From NCBI RefSeq assembly GCF_963576675.1, contig NC_088916.1, positions 26,635,501 to 26,699,500 on the forward strand: a DNA stretch of 64,000 bases, read 5' to 3'. Positions 1 to 10,528 of this stretch are shown piece by piece. The notes beneath the pieces were generated by a model that saw only the letters and a program-made list of their open reading frames with translations, made no database searches and was not told the DNA's origin. The position numbers and the translations under genes were made by a program. Source of the stretch: Euphorbia lathyris. Its lineage: Eukaryota > Streptophyta > Magnoliopsida > Malpighiales > Euphorbiaceae. Each line of letters opens with the position of its first letter. The stretch's first letter is position 1.

Positions 1-537
1 TGCCAGTATGATATATTTCAATATTTGAATTTCATATTTTTTTTATACAACACATATAGAACACAAGATAGTTTTTTTAACAAAATTCTCATCTATACAT
101 GTGTTTATAATATGATAAGTTATAATATGATATATATGTGCATTAATGAGAAAATGAATACGGTGTGAAATTAACTCAACTTCAACTTGTTAACATTAGA
201 CTTTAAATTTTACTATTTGTAATGTTAAGATTCAAATTGCTCGGATGACTTTCTTAAATTAAAATCTGATTTTTTTATTTAATTTCCTCATATTGAAATT
301 GATATAGTCACGATTTTTATTTTATTTTTATGTGATTCTAAATAAATTTTTTTTTTTATTAAAGGATAGTTAACGAGAAAGCGCAGAAAAAAACAGACAT
401 CCCAGTTGTGCAAAATACTCAAAACAAAACCATGTCAAAGATAGACCCATTTCAATAGAAACAATACATTTTTATTTAAAATAAACAATTATAAAAAGGA
501 AATACATCGCCAACATCCAATGCTCTGCTCCCAAAGC
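1..537. other. AT-rich region downstream of the LTP gene
   Basis: No coding pattern is visible on either strand. The stretch holds long A and T runs and nothing I can assign. It lies 3' of the lipid transfer protein gene. Confidence 0.5.
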
Positions 538-543
538 TTTATT
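538..543 (-). terminator. poly(A) signal of the LTP gene
   Basis: AATAAA on the minus strand lies about 20 bp past the inferred stop codon at 563-565. That is a normal distance for a plant near-upstream poly(A) element. Confidence 0.55.
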
Positions 544-562
544 CGTACACTTTTAATCGTCA

Positions 563-999
563 TTAGTTGATTCTGATGAAAAAAAATAAGAATAAAGTTA
601 AAATTCAATATCAGTAACTGAAATATCAAGAACATTAATAAAAAAAACTTACTGTTGGCAATTAGTGGTTTTGGAGATGGGAATATTGATATCAAGTCCA
701 CACTTGTTAGGAAGAGAGGAGGCAGCTTTGTCGTTAATTGGGAAGTGAGCGGCGGCTGACTTAACACAGTCGCATACAGCTCTCCGATCAGCGGTGGTCG
801 GAGCTATTTTTTGCATGTTTTTGACTCCATTACAACATGTAGTTGGAGGACAACTGTCTTTCCCGGTGAGGAAGGGTATGCAAGTGGCCAAGTTTGAGTT
901 TACTTCCTTACAATCAATGGCCTCTCCTTGCATTGCCAATGCCATTAACTGAATCATGGCTACAATTGCAACACCTGAAATTACCATTTTTACCTCCAT
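563..999 (-). CDS. Non-specific lipid transfer protein, type 1 (two exons)
   Basis: This encodes a small secreted protein that binds and shuttles lipids in the cell wall and cuticle. Exon 1 is 999..653, the intron is 652..573 and exon 2 is 572..563. The protein is about 118 residues: a hydrophobic signal peptide of about 27 residues ending in GEA, then the eight-cysteine fold with spacing C-X9-C-X14-CC-X19-C-X-C-X21-C-X13-C and a conserved ADRRAVCDC stretch. A ninth cysteine (KDSC) sits in the second loop, and that loop is one residue longer than the usual 13. I chose ATG 999 because the TATA box implies transcription starts near 1030, below the in-frame ATG at 1047. Without splicing the frame ends ...NCQQ; splicing at GTAAGT and TTTTCATCAG gives ...NCQQIN, in the usual intron position of this family. 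Splicing is inferred. Confidence 0.9.
573..652 (-). other. Intron of the LTP gene
   Basis: The donor is CA|GTAAGT, a perfect plant 5' splice site. The acceptor is TTTTTTTTCATCAG|AA, with a polypyrimidine tract. The interior is A/T-rich and 80 bp long, near the lower size limit for plant introns. It splits a Gln codon near the C terminus. Confidence 0.7.
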
Positions 1000-1058
1000 T
1001 TTTTTGGAAACTTCAAATTTAGGCAAGAGAATGATGTTCAATTTCAAAACTCAATGTG

Positions 1059-1072
1059 TATATATATATATA
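1059..1072 (-). promoter_or_regulatory. TATA box of the LTP gene
   Basis: A run of alternating TA lies about 60 bp upstream of the chosen ATG at 999. It predicts a transcription start near 1030. Confidence 0.6.
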
Positions 1073-1149
1073 GGGTAGAAGGGATTGTAAAGATGAAGTG
1101 AATATATAATTTCAGTTACATAATTTTGGAGTGTTGTGTGCTTTTTTAA

Positions 1150-1436
1150 TGTCACATTTTCCACCTTTAACAGTAAAGCTATAGCTTTTGCATCATTTCA
1201 GTTTTCTCCTTCTATCTCACCGTTTCTCTCTCGTGACGGCTGATTCTTTCCGCACACATATCCTGGCCGGACTGATAAATCTCAACTTCTCTAATTGCCC
1301 CTTGCTCTGACACGAATAAATAAAGGATCAAATTATCATTAAAAGTTGGTATAAATGTCAACCCACTCCTTAAAATTAACATAAATGTCAAATTAATCCA
1401 TTATCAAATTAGTCCTCAAAATTATAATATATTTTT
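1150..1436. other. LTP upstream region
   Basis: About 290 bp lie between the LTP promoter and the first MITE. The region includes CT-rich tracts (about 1205-1235) but no reading frame or motif that I can assign. Confidence 0.4.
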
Positions 1437-2196
1437 GACAAAAAACATCATGAGGCCCCCTGATCTTTCATTGTTTGATGCATTAAACCCTCGATCTTTT
1501 ATTTAGACACATTGAGCCTCTGATCTTTCACCATTTGGTGCATTATGCCCTCGATCTTTCATTTAGACACATTGAGCCCTTGATCTTTCATATATACGTG
1601 TATTAGATCCTTCCATAAATCAATTAATATATAGGTTTATTAAGGGCATGTTTGGTGTGACAACAAATGATGTTCTAAAAATAACAAATTCTAAAATAAA
1701 AAATATATTATACAAATTAATAAAAATAATTTAAATAATTTAAATAAAAAATAAAAAATTTATTGAACACAATAAAACCTTGTTTTTTTTTTTATAATTA
1801 TGTTCTAAAAATAAAAATAATGTTAAAATTGAAGCACATTTTGTGGAAATAAAAAGGTTAAGTTTATCAATAACAAGTAACTACAAACAACTGTTCATGA
1901 AAAGAGATTTTCGTGAAAAGCTCCAAAATGTTGCAATGTCCAGAGAAAATGCGAAACGCTACAGTTATATAAACCTAACCAAACATGCCCTTAATAAACC
2001 TATATATTAATTGATTTACAGAAGGACCTAATACACCTATATATGAAAGATCAAGGGCTCAATGTGTCTAAATGAAAGATCGAGGGCTTAATGCACCAAA
2101 TGATGAAAGATCAGGGACTTAATGTGTCTAAATAATAGATCGAGGGCTTAATGCACCAAACAATGAAAGATCAGGGGCCTCGGGATGCTTTTTGCC
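1437..2196. mobile_element. Mutator-like MITE / foldback element with long TIRs
   Basis: Two arms of about 200 bp (1437-1640 and 1990-2196) are inverted repeats of each other. Each contains tandem copies of a GATCTTTCA-type unit. The ends read GACAAAAAACATCATGAGG and the complement of GGCAAAAAGCATCCCGAGG. The flanks TATATTTTT (1428-1436) and TATATTTTA (2197-2205) match at 8 of 9 bases, which fits Mutator-type 9-bp duplication. No transposase is present, so it is non-autonomous. Confidence 0.7.
1645..1985. mobile_element. Nested MITE with GGGCATGTTTGG ends
   Basis: The interior of the MULE-type MITE carries its own terminal inverted repeats, GGGCATGTTTGG and CCAAACATGCCC, abutting TTAA on both sides. 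Its AT-rich core, with ATTATACAAATTAATAAAAA, is also found in the element at 2399-3491. They are therefore two copies of one family. Confidence 0.55.
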
Positions 2197-2398
2197 TATA
2201 TTTTATATATCAGGTATACATTTTGATATTTGAAATATTTTTATATTTAAAAACTAGTATATTCTGTGTAACCGTAGAACACTTTTACGTCGGTGTATTA
2301 CTTTATGCATCAGCGCAGAATATCGATGCACTGATACTATTTTAAAAGGGTTAATGCGGTTTTTTGCCTCTATTTAGAAGAGTTCCTATCAAAATTAA

Positions 2399-3491
2399 GG
2401 GTCTGTTTGGTTCAGTTGTTAGCTGTTTGCAGTTGCAGTAACCTGTTAGCTGTTGCTGTTAGCTGTTTGTTATTAGCTGTTTAATTACTAGTGTTTGGTA
2501 AAATTATATTGAACTGCTGCTGTTATCGGATTTAAAATGTCTAAAATGGACATGTTTTAAATTAATCAACGATGAAATTATGAAAGAAAAAATATGAAAA
2601 AATACCCATAACGCTTACAACTAGGAATAATGTTACTCTTAATGTCTAAAATGGTACAATTTTACCTATAACGCTGGCAGCTAAGAGCAATTTTACCCCT
2701 AACATTGGCAAGTTGGGTCGATTTCAGATATTATTAGAAAACATAGATATTTTATTTTCTATTATACACCAATTGCACATACCAGTGGTTCTAAAAAAGA
2801 GATTTCATATTTTTTTTTTGTGATTTAATAATAAAATTGAACATTAATATTTATAAATTTGATGAAAAAAAATTTCACCTCTAATCATATGTGTGTGATC
2901 TGTTACTAACGATGATAAAATCGTGCACATGTGAAGTGTAGATGAAAATATTCATGACCAAGAAGACAATTTGATAAATTATTTCTCAAATTGACATAAC
3001 TTGTCAATGTTATGGGTAAAATTTCTTTTAGCTGCCAAAATTAGGGGTATAATTGCACCATTTTAGGCGTTAAGGGTAAAATTGCTCTTAGCAATAAATG
3101 CTGGGGGTATTTTTGCACCTTATCCTATTATAAAATAAAAAATGTGTTATACAAATTAATAAAAATAATCTATATAAAAAATAAAAAAATTATTGAACGC
3201 AACAAAACATTGTTTTTTTCCGGTAATTATGTTGTAAAAATATAAATAATATTAAAGAATAAACATATTTTGTGGGAATAAGAAGGATAATTATGTCAAT
3301 AACAACTAACTACAAACAACTGTTTATGAAAAGCTCCAAATAGGAGCTTTTCATGAAACGCTCCAAAACGCTACAGTTTCCAGATAAAATGTTAAACGCT
3401 GCGGTTATATAAACCTAACCAAACACTATATTTCCAGCGGTTTGGAGTGAAACGCTAAACGCTCATCCGAAAAGTTGAAACAAACACGCTC
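2399..3491. mobile_element. Tourist-like MITE (TAA target duplication)
   Basis: The ends are GGGTCTGTTTGGTTCA and the complement of GAGCGTGTTTGTTTCA. TAA flanks both sides (2396-2398 and 3492-3494), which fits the PIF/Harbinger 3-bp target duplication. The right half shares about 100 bp with the nested element at 1645-1985. The interior is interrupted by another MITE. Confidence 0.55.
2592..3123. mobile_element. MITE nested inside the Tourist-like element
   Basis: Arms of about 120 bp form an inverted repeat (2592-2715 and 3000-3123), with ends of the type AAGGTGCAAAAATACCCCC. The two arms have many point differences, so the insertion is old. The coding capacity is nil. Confidence 0.6.
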
Positions 3492-3619
3492 TAATTATTC
3501 GTGGCCGTACTTATATTTTAAGGGATTTTTAGAGATTTCTATTGTTAGTATGGTTTTGACTCTATTTATTTTTCTCAAAATTTTATCACTTAATCTAATT
3601 ATTTCATTTGCAAAAAAAA

Positions 3620-4131
3620 GGGTAAATTACACTCACGCCCACTGAACTTTACCCATTTAACATTATGGCCACTGAACTTCAATTCTTAACAGTATGGTCA
3701 CTAAACTTTACACTTTTTAACATCGGTGGTCACTCAATGCCTCAAAACGACCATTGACGGCCTAAAAATAAAAAATCTAAAGCGTAATGATATTCTAAGT
3801 AACTTTAATTCTTGAAAATTTTCATTTTGAGGTCATTTACGTGGCGTTTTATTAGGAGAGATAATGAATTTTTAGAGAGAGAAAGCTCCAAAAAATGTGA
3901 TTTTGGAAAATAAAAAATATGGTTTCATGGTAAATGTCATTCTGAACAATTTTAATTATTGAATATTTTCATTTTGAGGTCGTTAACGGTCACGTTGAGG
4001 AGTTAGTTAAAATTGAGTGGTCACTGATGTTAAAAAGTGTAAAGTTCAGTGGTCATACCGTTAAGAATTGAAGTTCAGTGGCCATAATGTTAAAATAGAT
4101 AAATTTGAGTGGCCATTTGTGTAATTTACCC
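3620..4131. mobile_element. Mutator-like MITE, GGGTAAATTAC family, copy 1
   Basis: Inverted arms of about 150 bp begin GGGTAAATTACACTCACG. The flanks CAAAAAAAA (3611-3619) and CAAAAAAAT (4132-4140) form a 9-bp duplication with one difference. Same family as the elements at 9350 and 10529. Confidence 0.75.
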
Positions 4132-4219
4132 CAAAAAAATATAGGAAAAATAGTAGAATTAAAATTATGAATTCAATTAGTTTCTATCCAAAATTGGTAT
4201 ATTCTCTTTATAAATAAAT

Positions 4220-5264
4220 GGACAAAGTATAAAAATAAACCTTGTAGTTATATCTGTTTTTGATCACACCCTTATAGTTTAAAAATTTATAAAATGGTAC
4301 CTTGAGGTTCATTCTGTTAGCAAACGATTACCAAATTGACTAACGGTGTTAAAAGTTAAAGGAAAAAGAGTTAATTTGATCCTTATATTTATTTATTTTA
4401 TAAATTAACCACCCTTATTATCTAATTATCTCAAACAAATCCCAAAATAAAAAATAAAAATCAATTATATCATCTTCTTCATCTTTTTAATTTCTTTTTT
4501 TTCTTTATTCTCTCTTCTCTCTTAATTTTTCTCTTTCTAAAATCAATTGAACATAAAAATAATTAGTGTTTTCCGAATCAAAATAGCTTCTAACACTGGT
4601 CATTGTGAGAAGAATCAGAAGATGACGGCGATAATGCTCAATGGCACATGTTGGAAGAAGGGGTTGCTAATTTGGTTGCTAATTTGGAAGAAGGGGCCGC
4701 TGCAGATGCTGTTCAGGTACTATTGTATTATTTGGAGAATACATGAGATCATCAGGAAGAACATATGGATTATTAGTTAGCACGTTGTTGATGTTTATGG
4801 TTGCTGTTTCAGTTCTGATGGCGTCAGCTGGGACTAGGAAAAGAAGCAATACAATTTCAAACTCTTTTTTGAGAATTCAGAATTGTAACAGATTATAAAA
4901 TAGTTGAAAAGATTAAGTTTGTGTTTGTTGATATGTCACTTCAATAGAAATAGTTTCAAAGAAAAATTAAGAGAGAAGAGAGAAAGAAAAAAAAAATTAA
5001 AGAGACGAGATAGATGGTATAATTGATTTTTATTTTTTATTTTGGAATTTTTTGTGATAATTAGATATAAGGGGGTTAATTTATAAAATAAATAAATATA
5101 AGGATCAAATTAACTCTTTTCCCTTTAACTTTTAACACGGTTAATCAATTTGGTATGTGTTTGCTAACAGAATGAATCTTAAAGTACCATTTTGTAAATT
5201 TTTAAACCACAGGGGTATGATCGAAAACAGGTATAATCACAACGTTTATTTTTGTACTTTGCCC
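4220..5264. mobile_element. Mutator-like element with possible captured gene fragment (Pack-MULE candidate)
   Basis: The arms are about 280 bp and start GGACAAAGTATAAAAATAAA on the left and GGGCAAAGTACAAAAATAAA on the right. The flanking 9-mers are TAAATAAAT (4211-4219) and TAAATAAAA (5265-5273). The unique centre, about 4590-4870, is less AT-rich than the arms. It reads in one frame as an acidic segment (EESEDDGDNAQWHMLEEG) and in another as a hydrophobic segment (LLVSTLLMFMVAVSVLMAS). Two dissimilar peptide-like segments inside MULE arms suggest a captured host gene piece. I do not recognise the source. Confidence 0.65.
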
Positions 5265-5273
5265 TAAATAAAA

Positions 5274-5794
5274 TGTATGTGAATTTTCTTTTGTTATTAC
5301 TTAATATTATTATTTCATTGGCCAAAAATTTGAAAAACATTATTTAAAATAATAAACTTCATATAACTTTCATGATTTTAAAAGGGTTACGCGCTAATGC
5401 ATAATATCGATGTGCTAATATTATTTTAAGGTTTAGTGAGGTTTTTTACCTCTGTTTCGATGAGTTTCTATCAAAATTAATTATTCGTGACCCATACTCT
5501 TATTTTGAGAGATTTTTAGAGATTTTCTTCGTTAGTGCGATTTCAATACATTTTAAGTATAAAAATAGGTTTCATGTATCAAAATATAAACATAATAAAG
5601 TTTATGTATAAAAAATATATATACTTTTAAATTGATTTCATCCTAAGTTAATTTGACATTTCACGACCAACTTTAAATACTAAATTGATACACAATAATT
5701 GATTTGATTTGAAGGGATCCCTTTTACCAACTTTGAGGGCCTATTTGACATTTTATTCTTCTAACAACACTAATAATAGTTTGTAAAAAAACAG
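5274..5794. other. AT-rich spacer
   Basis: Between two MITEs I see no reading frame or repeat of note. Short stretches repeat material seen just upstream at about 3490-3540 (ATTATTCGTG and following), which may indicate a small local duplication. Confidence 0.35.
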
Positions 5795-6045
5795 ATTTTA
5801 TAATATTCTCTCATAGTTTTAAGTACATGTCCTACTTAAAACTAACCGTCAATAAGAATACATTATTTGTAGACTTACAATAAAATAAATGGGATCCACG
5901 CGTTATTTTTTTTTAAATGTGTTTTGGAGTTTCTTCAAAACACGTGTTTTGGGCACGAACGAGCCATAAATGGTGTATTCTTATTGGTTGTTAGTTTCAA
6001 ATAGGATATGTATACCTACAACTATAAGAGCATCTTATAATTTCT
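5795..6045. mobile_element. Small MITE-like inverted repeat
   Basis: The left arm (about 5795-5870) contains ACTAACCGTCAATAAGAATA. The right arm (about 5968-6040) contains the complement of ACTAACAACCAATAAGAATA, with further pairing out to TTATAA...CTCTTATAG-type ends. The target duplication is not clear. Confidence 0.5.
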
Positions 6046-6916
6046 CGCAAAAAAAAAGAAAAAACCCCTTCGTCACGAAAGTTTCTCACGAACGTATTTC
6101 ACTCATCTTCAATAATTATATTATGTGAAGTTCTTTTCATGTCAATCTGTGCTTGTCTACGAACTATTGCAAAACGAGTTTTGAAGTGCCCGAAAACTCG
6201 TATAATATCTTTTCATACACACTCATTCCTTTTTTGTACCAGATTCATTGAAGATCTTGATATCCGGAAAGCTTTCGATAAATACAATTCTTTCAAAATA
6301 TATAATATTTGTTAGATAGTATTTGATATTATACATGGTGTTATTAACAGTGAGTTAAACTTCAGCAACTGTTTTTTTTTTATGAAAATGCATATATCTT
6401 CATTAAATACGAAAAGAACAAGTATAACAAGAATCAAGTAAGGTACAAAACCTTATAAAATCCATAATGGGACGAAAATGACTACAAAGAGTATAAAAAG
6501 CTATAAAATGTGCAAAATTCACAAAAAAAACAATAAAACATATATTTCATTGAAATCCGAATCCGCAGAATAACAATTGCAATCGAATCTTCATCATTTA
6601 GACCCTTCCGAACATTCGGATCTGAGTCATTTCGTTTGTTGCAATCACGTCGATATATTGATCCACGTATAAAATAAATCGTTTCCGTTCTTGCTAAATT
6701 CGAAAAAATATAAATAGTAGAATAATGGACAATAGATACAATTCAAACGGATAATGAAATTCAATAAAATATATACACTCACCGAAAAGAAATACAATAT
6801 AAACTTCGGGAACTGTTACTCATAAATTATCTTGAACAAATTCCTGACTGCTGCAAAATTTTACTTGTTTAAAGTATTTTAATTGCGACCGATCAAAATA
6901 TAATAAATTAATAAAA
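6046..6916. other. Unassigned AT-rich stretch
   Basis: There is no convincing coding frame. The region holds a poly(T) run near 6371 followed by about 550 bp of moderately complex sequence that could be decayed transposon tail. I cannot classify it. Confidence 0.35.
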
Positions 6917-6968
6917 TTAGGTATTCTTTCAAAAGAAATTAGGTATTCTTTCAAAAGAAATTAGGTAT
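6917..6968. repeat. 22-bp tandem repeat, 2.4 copies
   Basis: The unit TTAGGTATTCTTTCAAAAGAAA occurs at 6917-6938 and 6939-6960 and continues in part to 6968. Each unit holds a small palindrome, TTTC-AAAA-GAAA region. Confidence 0.8.
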
Positions 6969-7057
6969 ACTTTTCTGCAGACAAGAATTGTCTTATTTAA
7001 TGGTGAGAAATAATATTTATTTTTCAAAATGCTTTTAATAAAAATTAATAAAATAAT

Positions 7058-7348
7058 TGTCCTGGCTCGTCACGATGTCTCTTCTACGGATATCACTTGG
7101 TGGTCTTCTGCTCCCGCGTTCTGCCACTCATTGATCTCTGATGATTTGTCTAACATTAGCCATACTCGTTTTATTTGATGCTTTGTTTTTATTCTCCTCC
7201 CCCCCCCCCCCCCCTCTTTTGTTTCTCTCTGACACTATTTTTTCCTTTTTTTTAATATATTCGGTTTTTTCAGTCCTTGTGTCGGGATGCCAGCATAGCT
7301 GGGATGTCGATTTCAAGTGGCTGAATCGTCCCAATCTTTAATAATAAT
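7058..7348 (+). mobile_element. 5'-truncated L1 LINE insertion with 17-bp target duplication
   Basis: AAAATTAATAAAATAAT occurs at 7041-7057 and again at 7349-7365. Between them is the last 37 or so codons of a LINE RNase H (DITWWSSAPAFCHSLISDDL and following, to the stop near 7178). A 3' UTR of about 165 bp and a short TAA tail follow. The UTR has a 17-base C run and the hairpin CCAGC-ATA-GCTGG followed by GATGTC. The two other LINEs in the window carry the same 3' structure. This is target-primed insertion with strong 5' truncation. Confidence 0.85.
7199..7215 (+). repeat. Poly(C) tract
   Basis: Seventeen consecutive C lie inside the 3' UTR of the truncated LINE. The length may be affected by sequencing or assembly. 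Confidence 0.8.
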
Positions 7349-7510
7349 AAAATTAATAAAATAATATTTTATTCATCAAAAATTAAAATATTTTACAAAT
7401 TATACAAATAATATTAGAAAACAGCTTTTAATTTTGGGTCTAATACATAAATATAGTATCATGATTAAGTACAAAATTACAACTAAATCATATCACTAAA
7501 CTTAATTTTT

Positions 7511-8644
7511 TTTTATTGAAATGGAGAGGGGAAGCGAGCAACCGAGACATCCCAACTATGTTGGCACCCCACGACTACCCGAACCCGAACTCAATAAATT
7601 AATAAAGAATGAAAAAATTACATAGAACCAGGAAAGAGAGTTCAAAGTTAAGAGAACTGATACATAGTTCGGTTATAAAGATTATCAGCTACTAAGCCAT
7701 CACATGATGTCGGTTGAGAGTCCCACCAGGACTCAGCAGAGCTGCCTCGCCCGATGTCCGCCATAGCGTCCGCCACCATGTTGCCTTCCCGGAAGATGTG
7801 AGATATCACGACGCGCATGGAAGCCGAGAGATCAATATATTTCCTCCATTGTTGATGTTGTTGCCATGGGGTCCGATCATGCTTCAATTTTAGAGTTGAA
7901 ACAACAAAGGTGGAGTCGCTCTCGAGCCAGATGGACGTCTAGCCACGTGACTGTGCCATTTGAATCGCGTGAAGCGCAACTTCCGGCTTTGCAAGGTGAG
8001 CAAACTTGGCAGCCGAAGGGAGTGCGAATGCACCGATAGTGTGTCCAAGGGAGTTGCGGTAGATTCCTCCACAGCCAGCTGAACCAGCAACTACAGTAGC
8101 GTTTGTGTTAACTTTAATCCATCCATGTGGCGGGGCCTACCATCAGACCGGAGTGATTTTGGGGGCGCAACGGGTTCTAGGCTGCAGGCATAGAGTTTCC
8201 AAGATGCCCATTTCAATGACTAAGTTCCAAGTGAAGCCTTTACGAAGTAAGTCTGCTCTTCTAATTTGAGCCCAAAGCAACCGAAGTGACCGATGAATGT
8301 GAGGTTCAACCTCCTCGAACAAGCAACTGTTCCGAGCATTCCATATCACCTAGAATCCATGTACCAAAGCACTGATCCATAGATTTTTGATCTCCGAGCT
8401 AAATCTCTGGCGCATTGCATTTATGAAAAAATCCATAGAGCACGGTCTCAAGTCCATGCGTCTCCCAAATAATAGTTCAATGTTGTTCCAAACCTGTTTT
8501 GCAAATCAGCAGTTGAAAAAGAGATGCTCCAAGGTTTCACAATGACATAGACATAGACAGCATCGCGAGACAATTGGGATGCCCCGCTTCTGGAGGAGGT
8601 CTTGGGTCGGCAAATACCCATATAGGATTCTCCAACAAAGAATG
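7511..8644 (-). mobile_element. 5'-truncated L1 LINE, minus strand
   Basis: The flanks TCACTAAACTTAATTTTT (7493-7510) and TCACCAAACTTAATTTTT (8645-8662) form an 18-bp target duplication. From 5' to 3' (high to low coordinates) are a zinc-binding RT-associated segment (CxCxCHCETLEHLFF type), a linker, and an RNase H C terminus (FREGNMVADAMADIG). The 3' UTR carries the CCAAC-ATA-GTTGG hairpin and ends in an A tail seen as T on the plus strand. Endonuclease and RT are absent because of the truncation. Confidence 0.8.
7648..8640 (-). pseudogene. LINE ORF2 C-terminal remnant (zf-RVT and RNase H)
   Basis: The reading is broken into several frames: about 8448-8640 (zinc-binding segment, shifted), 8143-8349 (linker, begins MIWNARNSCLFEE) and 7648-7887 (RNase H end, stop at 7648-7650). 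The order and motifs match the C-terminal third of plant L1 ORF2, which follows the reverse transcriptase. It is not functional, since the catalytic RT core is missing and there are frameshifts and stops. Confidence 0.75.
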
Positions 8645-9349
8645 TCACCAAACTTAATTTTTAATATTTTATTATTCTCTATATATTATGATTTTAAACC
8701 ATAATTTAAAAAATTTAGACTGTAATTTATAAATCATAAACCATATAAAATATATTCTAGATTTCTAATTTATAAATTCTAATCTTTAAAATATATTTAA
8801 AGTACTGATTTTACTAGTTTAACATAATATAAAATTATTACTTGTTGTAGATAGTTTTTAAAATATGAATTTTTATATAATTTTTCCTTTAATTTTTGCC
8901 TTACAATATTTAAACATGGGTCAAATACATAAATATCATAATTAAGTACAAAATTACAACTAAATTATATCATCAAACTTATTTCTTAATATGTCATTAT
9001 TCTCTATATATTATGAATTTACACTCTAATTTAAAAAATCTAGACTCCAATTTATAAGTCATAAATCCAAGAAAATATATTCTGGACTTCTAATTTATAA
9101 ATTCTAATCTTTAAAATGTATTAAAAGTACTGATTTTACTAGTTTGACATAATCCAAAATTATGACTTAACATAGTTGTAAATAGTTTTTAGAATATGAA
9201 TTCTATGTAATTTTCCCTTTAAAGATCTTGAGTCTGTTATCCTACAATCCACAAGACTGAAGCCCAATAAGCCCGCTTCCTGCTATCCACAAGACTGAAG
9301 TCAGTAATTTTATTTTTAACCTTTTTTTCTTACTTTATATATATATTTA

Positions 9350-9874
9350 GGGTAAATTATACCCATGGCCACTGAACTTTAGCCATTTTCATATTATGGC
9401 CACTGAACTTTATTTCTTCACAGTATAGTCACTGAACTTTACACTTTTTAACACCGATTGTCACTCAATTTTAACTAACTTCTCAAAATAACCTTTAACG
9501 ATCGTTCATGATCTCAAAATGAAAATATTCAAGAATTAAAATTGTTCAGAACGATATTTATCATGAAACTACATTTTTTATTTTCGAAAATCATATTTTT
9601 TGGAGCTTTCTCTCTCTAAAAATTCACTTTCTCTCTCCTAACCAAACAACACCTAAATGACCTCAAAACGAAAAATTTCAAGAATTAAAGTTCCTTACAA
9701 TATTATTAACGCTTTGGATTTTTTATTTTTAGCCGTCAATGGTCATGTTGAGGCGTTGAGTGGCTACCGGTGTTAAAAAGTGTAAAGTTCAGTGGCCATA
9801 CCGGGAGGAAATAAAGTTCAGTGGCCATAATGTGAAAATGGGTAAAGTTTAGTGGCCATGGGTGTAATTTACCC
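9350..9874. mobile_element. Mutator-like MITE, GGGTAAATTAC family, copy 2
   Basis: The ends are GGGTAAATTATACCCATGG and the complement of GGGTAAATTACACCCATGG. The arms are about 130 bp. The flanks (ATATATTTA and TATTTATTT) do not form a clear 9-bp duplication. The core (about 9500-9720) is shared with the elements at 3620 and 9955. Confidence 0.75.
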
Positions 9875-9954
9875 TATTTATTTATATAGATAGTCATTAA
9901 GATATTATCTTAATATTTTTTTCCTAATAACTTTAAAAAAAATAATTAAAAAAT

Positions 9955-10452
9955 GGGAAAAGTTAAAATAAAACCCCGTGGTTTCACTAATTTTCAGATA
10001 AAGGACTGTGGTTTACTTTTTGTCAAAACGAGGACTGAGGTTTCACACTTTTAATAATGCTATTAAAACTATCTTTAACGACCTGAAAATGAAAATTTTC
10101 AAGAATTAAAGTTGTTCAATGTCATATTTTCTATGGAACTACATTTTCGATTTTAGAAAATCATCTTTTTTGGAACTTTCTCTCACTAAATATTAACTTT
10201 CTCGCTATTTACCAAACATCATCTAAATAATCTCGAAATAAAAAAGTTGAAGAATTAAAGTTGCTTAGAATATTAGTAGTTCTTAAAATATGTCATTTTT
10301 GAAGTTGTTAAGGGTGATTTTAATAGTATCAATCGAAAAAGTCCTTATTTTGCTAAAGTTGAAAACCTCAGTCCTTATTTTGACAAAAAGTAAACCACAG
10401 TCCTTTATCTGAAAATTAGTGAAACTATAGGGGTTTTATTTGAACTTTACCC
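9955..10452. mobile_element. Mutator-like MITE with different ends but shared core
   Basis: The ends are GGGAAAAGTTAAAATAAAAC and the complement of GGGTAAAGTTCAAATAAAAC, with arms of about 115 bp. The flanks TTAAAAAAT (9946-9954) and TAAAAAAAT (10453-10461) match at 8 of 9. The core at about 10080-10290 resembles the cores of the GGGTAAATTAC-family elements although the arms do not. Confidence 0.75.
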
Positions 10453-10528
10453 TAAAAAAATTGTTCCCAATAGTATGTATATATCATTGGCATTTAAGAT
10501 TGATACAACAAGTTTTAGTTAATTGTTC

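Larger units (their letters stand above)
7436..9225. repeat. Tandem duplication of a ~300-bp AT-rich unit, first copy split by a LINE
   Basis: Copy 1 is 7436-7510 plus 8663-8895; copy 2 is about 8925-9225. Both begin GGGTC(A/T)AATACATAAATAT, and they run in parallel through ACTGATTTTACTAGTTT to the GAATTTTTAT/GAATTCTATG end. The LINE at 7511-8644 sits only in copy 1. The duplication therefore came first. Confidence 0.75.

Noticed and set aside
489..767. Minus-strand ORF overlapping the LTP gene
   Set aside because: Shadow frame of the LTP coding exon and intron.
7141..7341. ORFs on both strands through the poly(C) tract
   Set aside because: They lie in the 3' UTR of a truncated LINE; the encoded peptides are low complexity.
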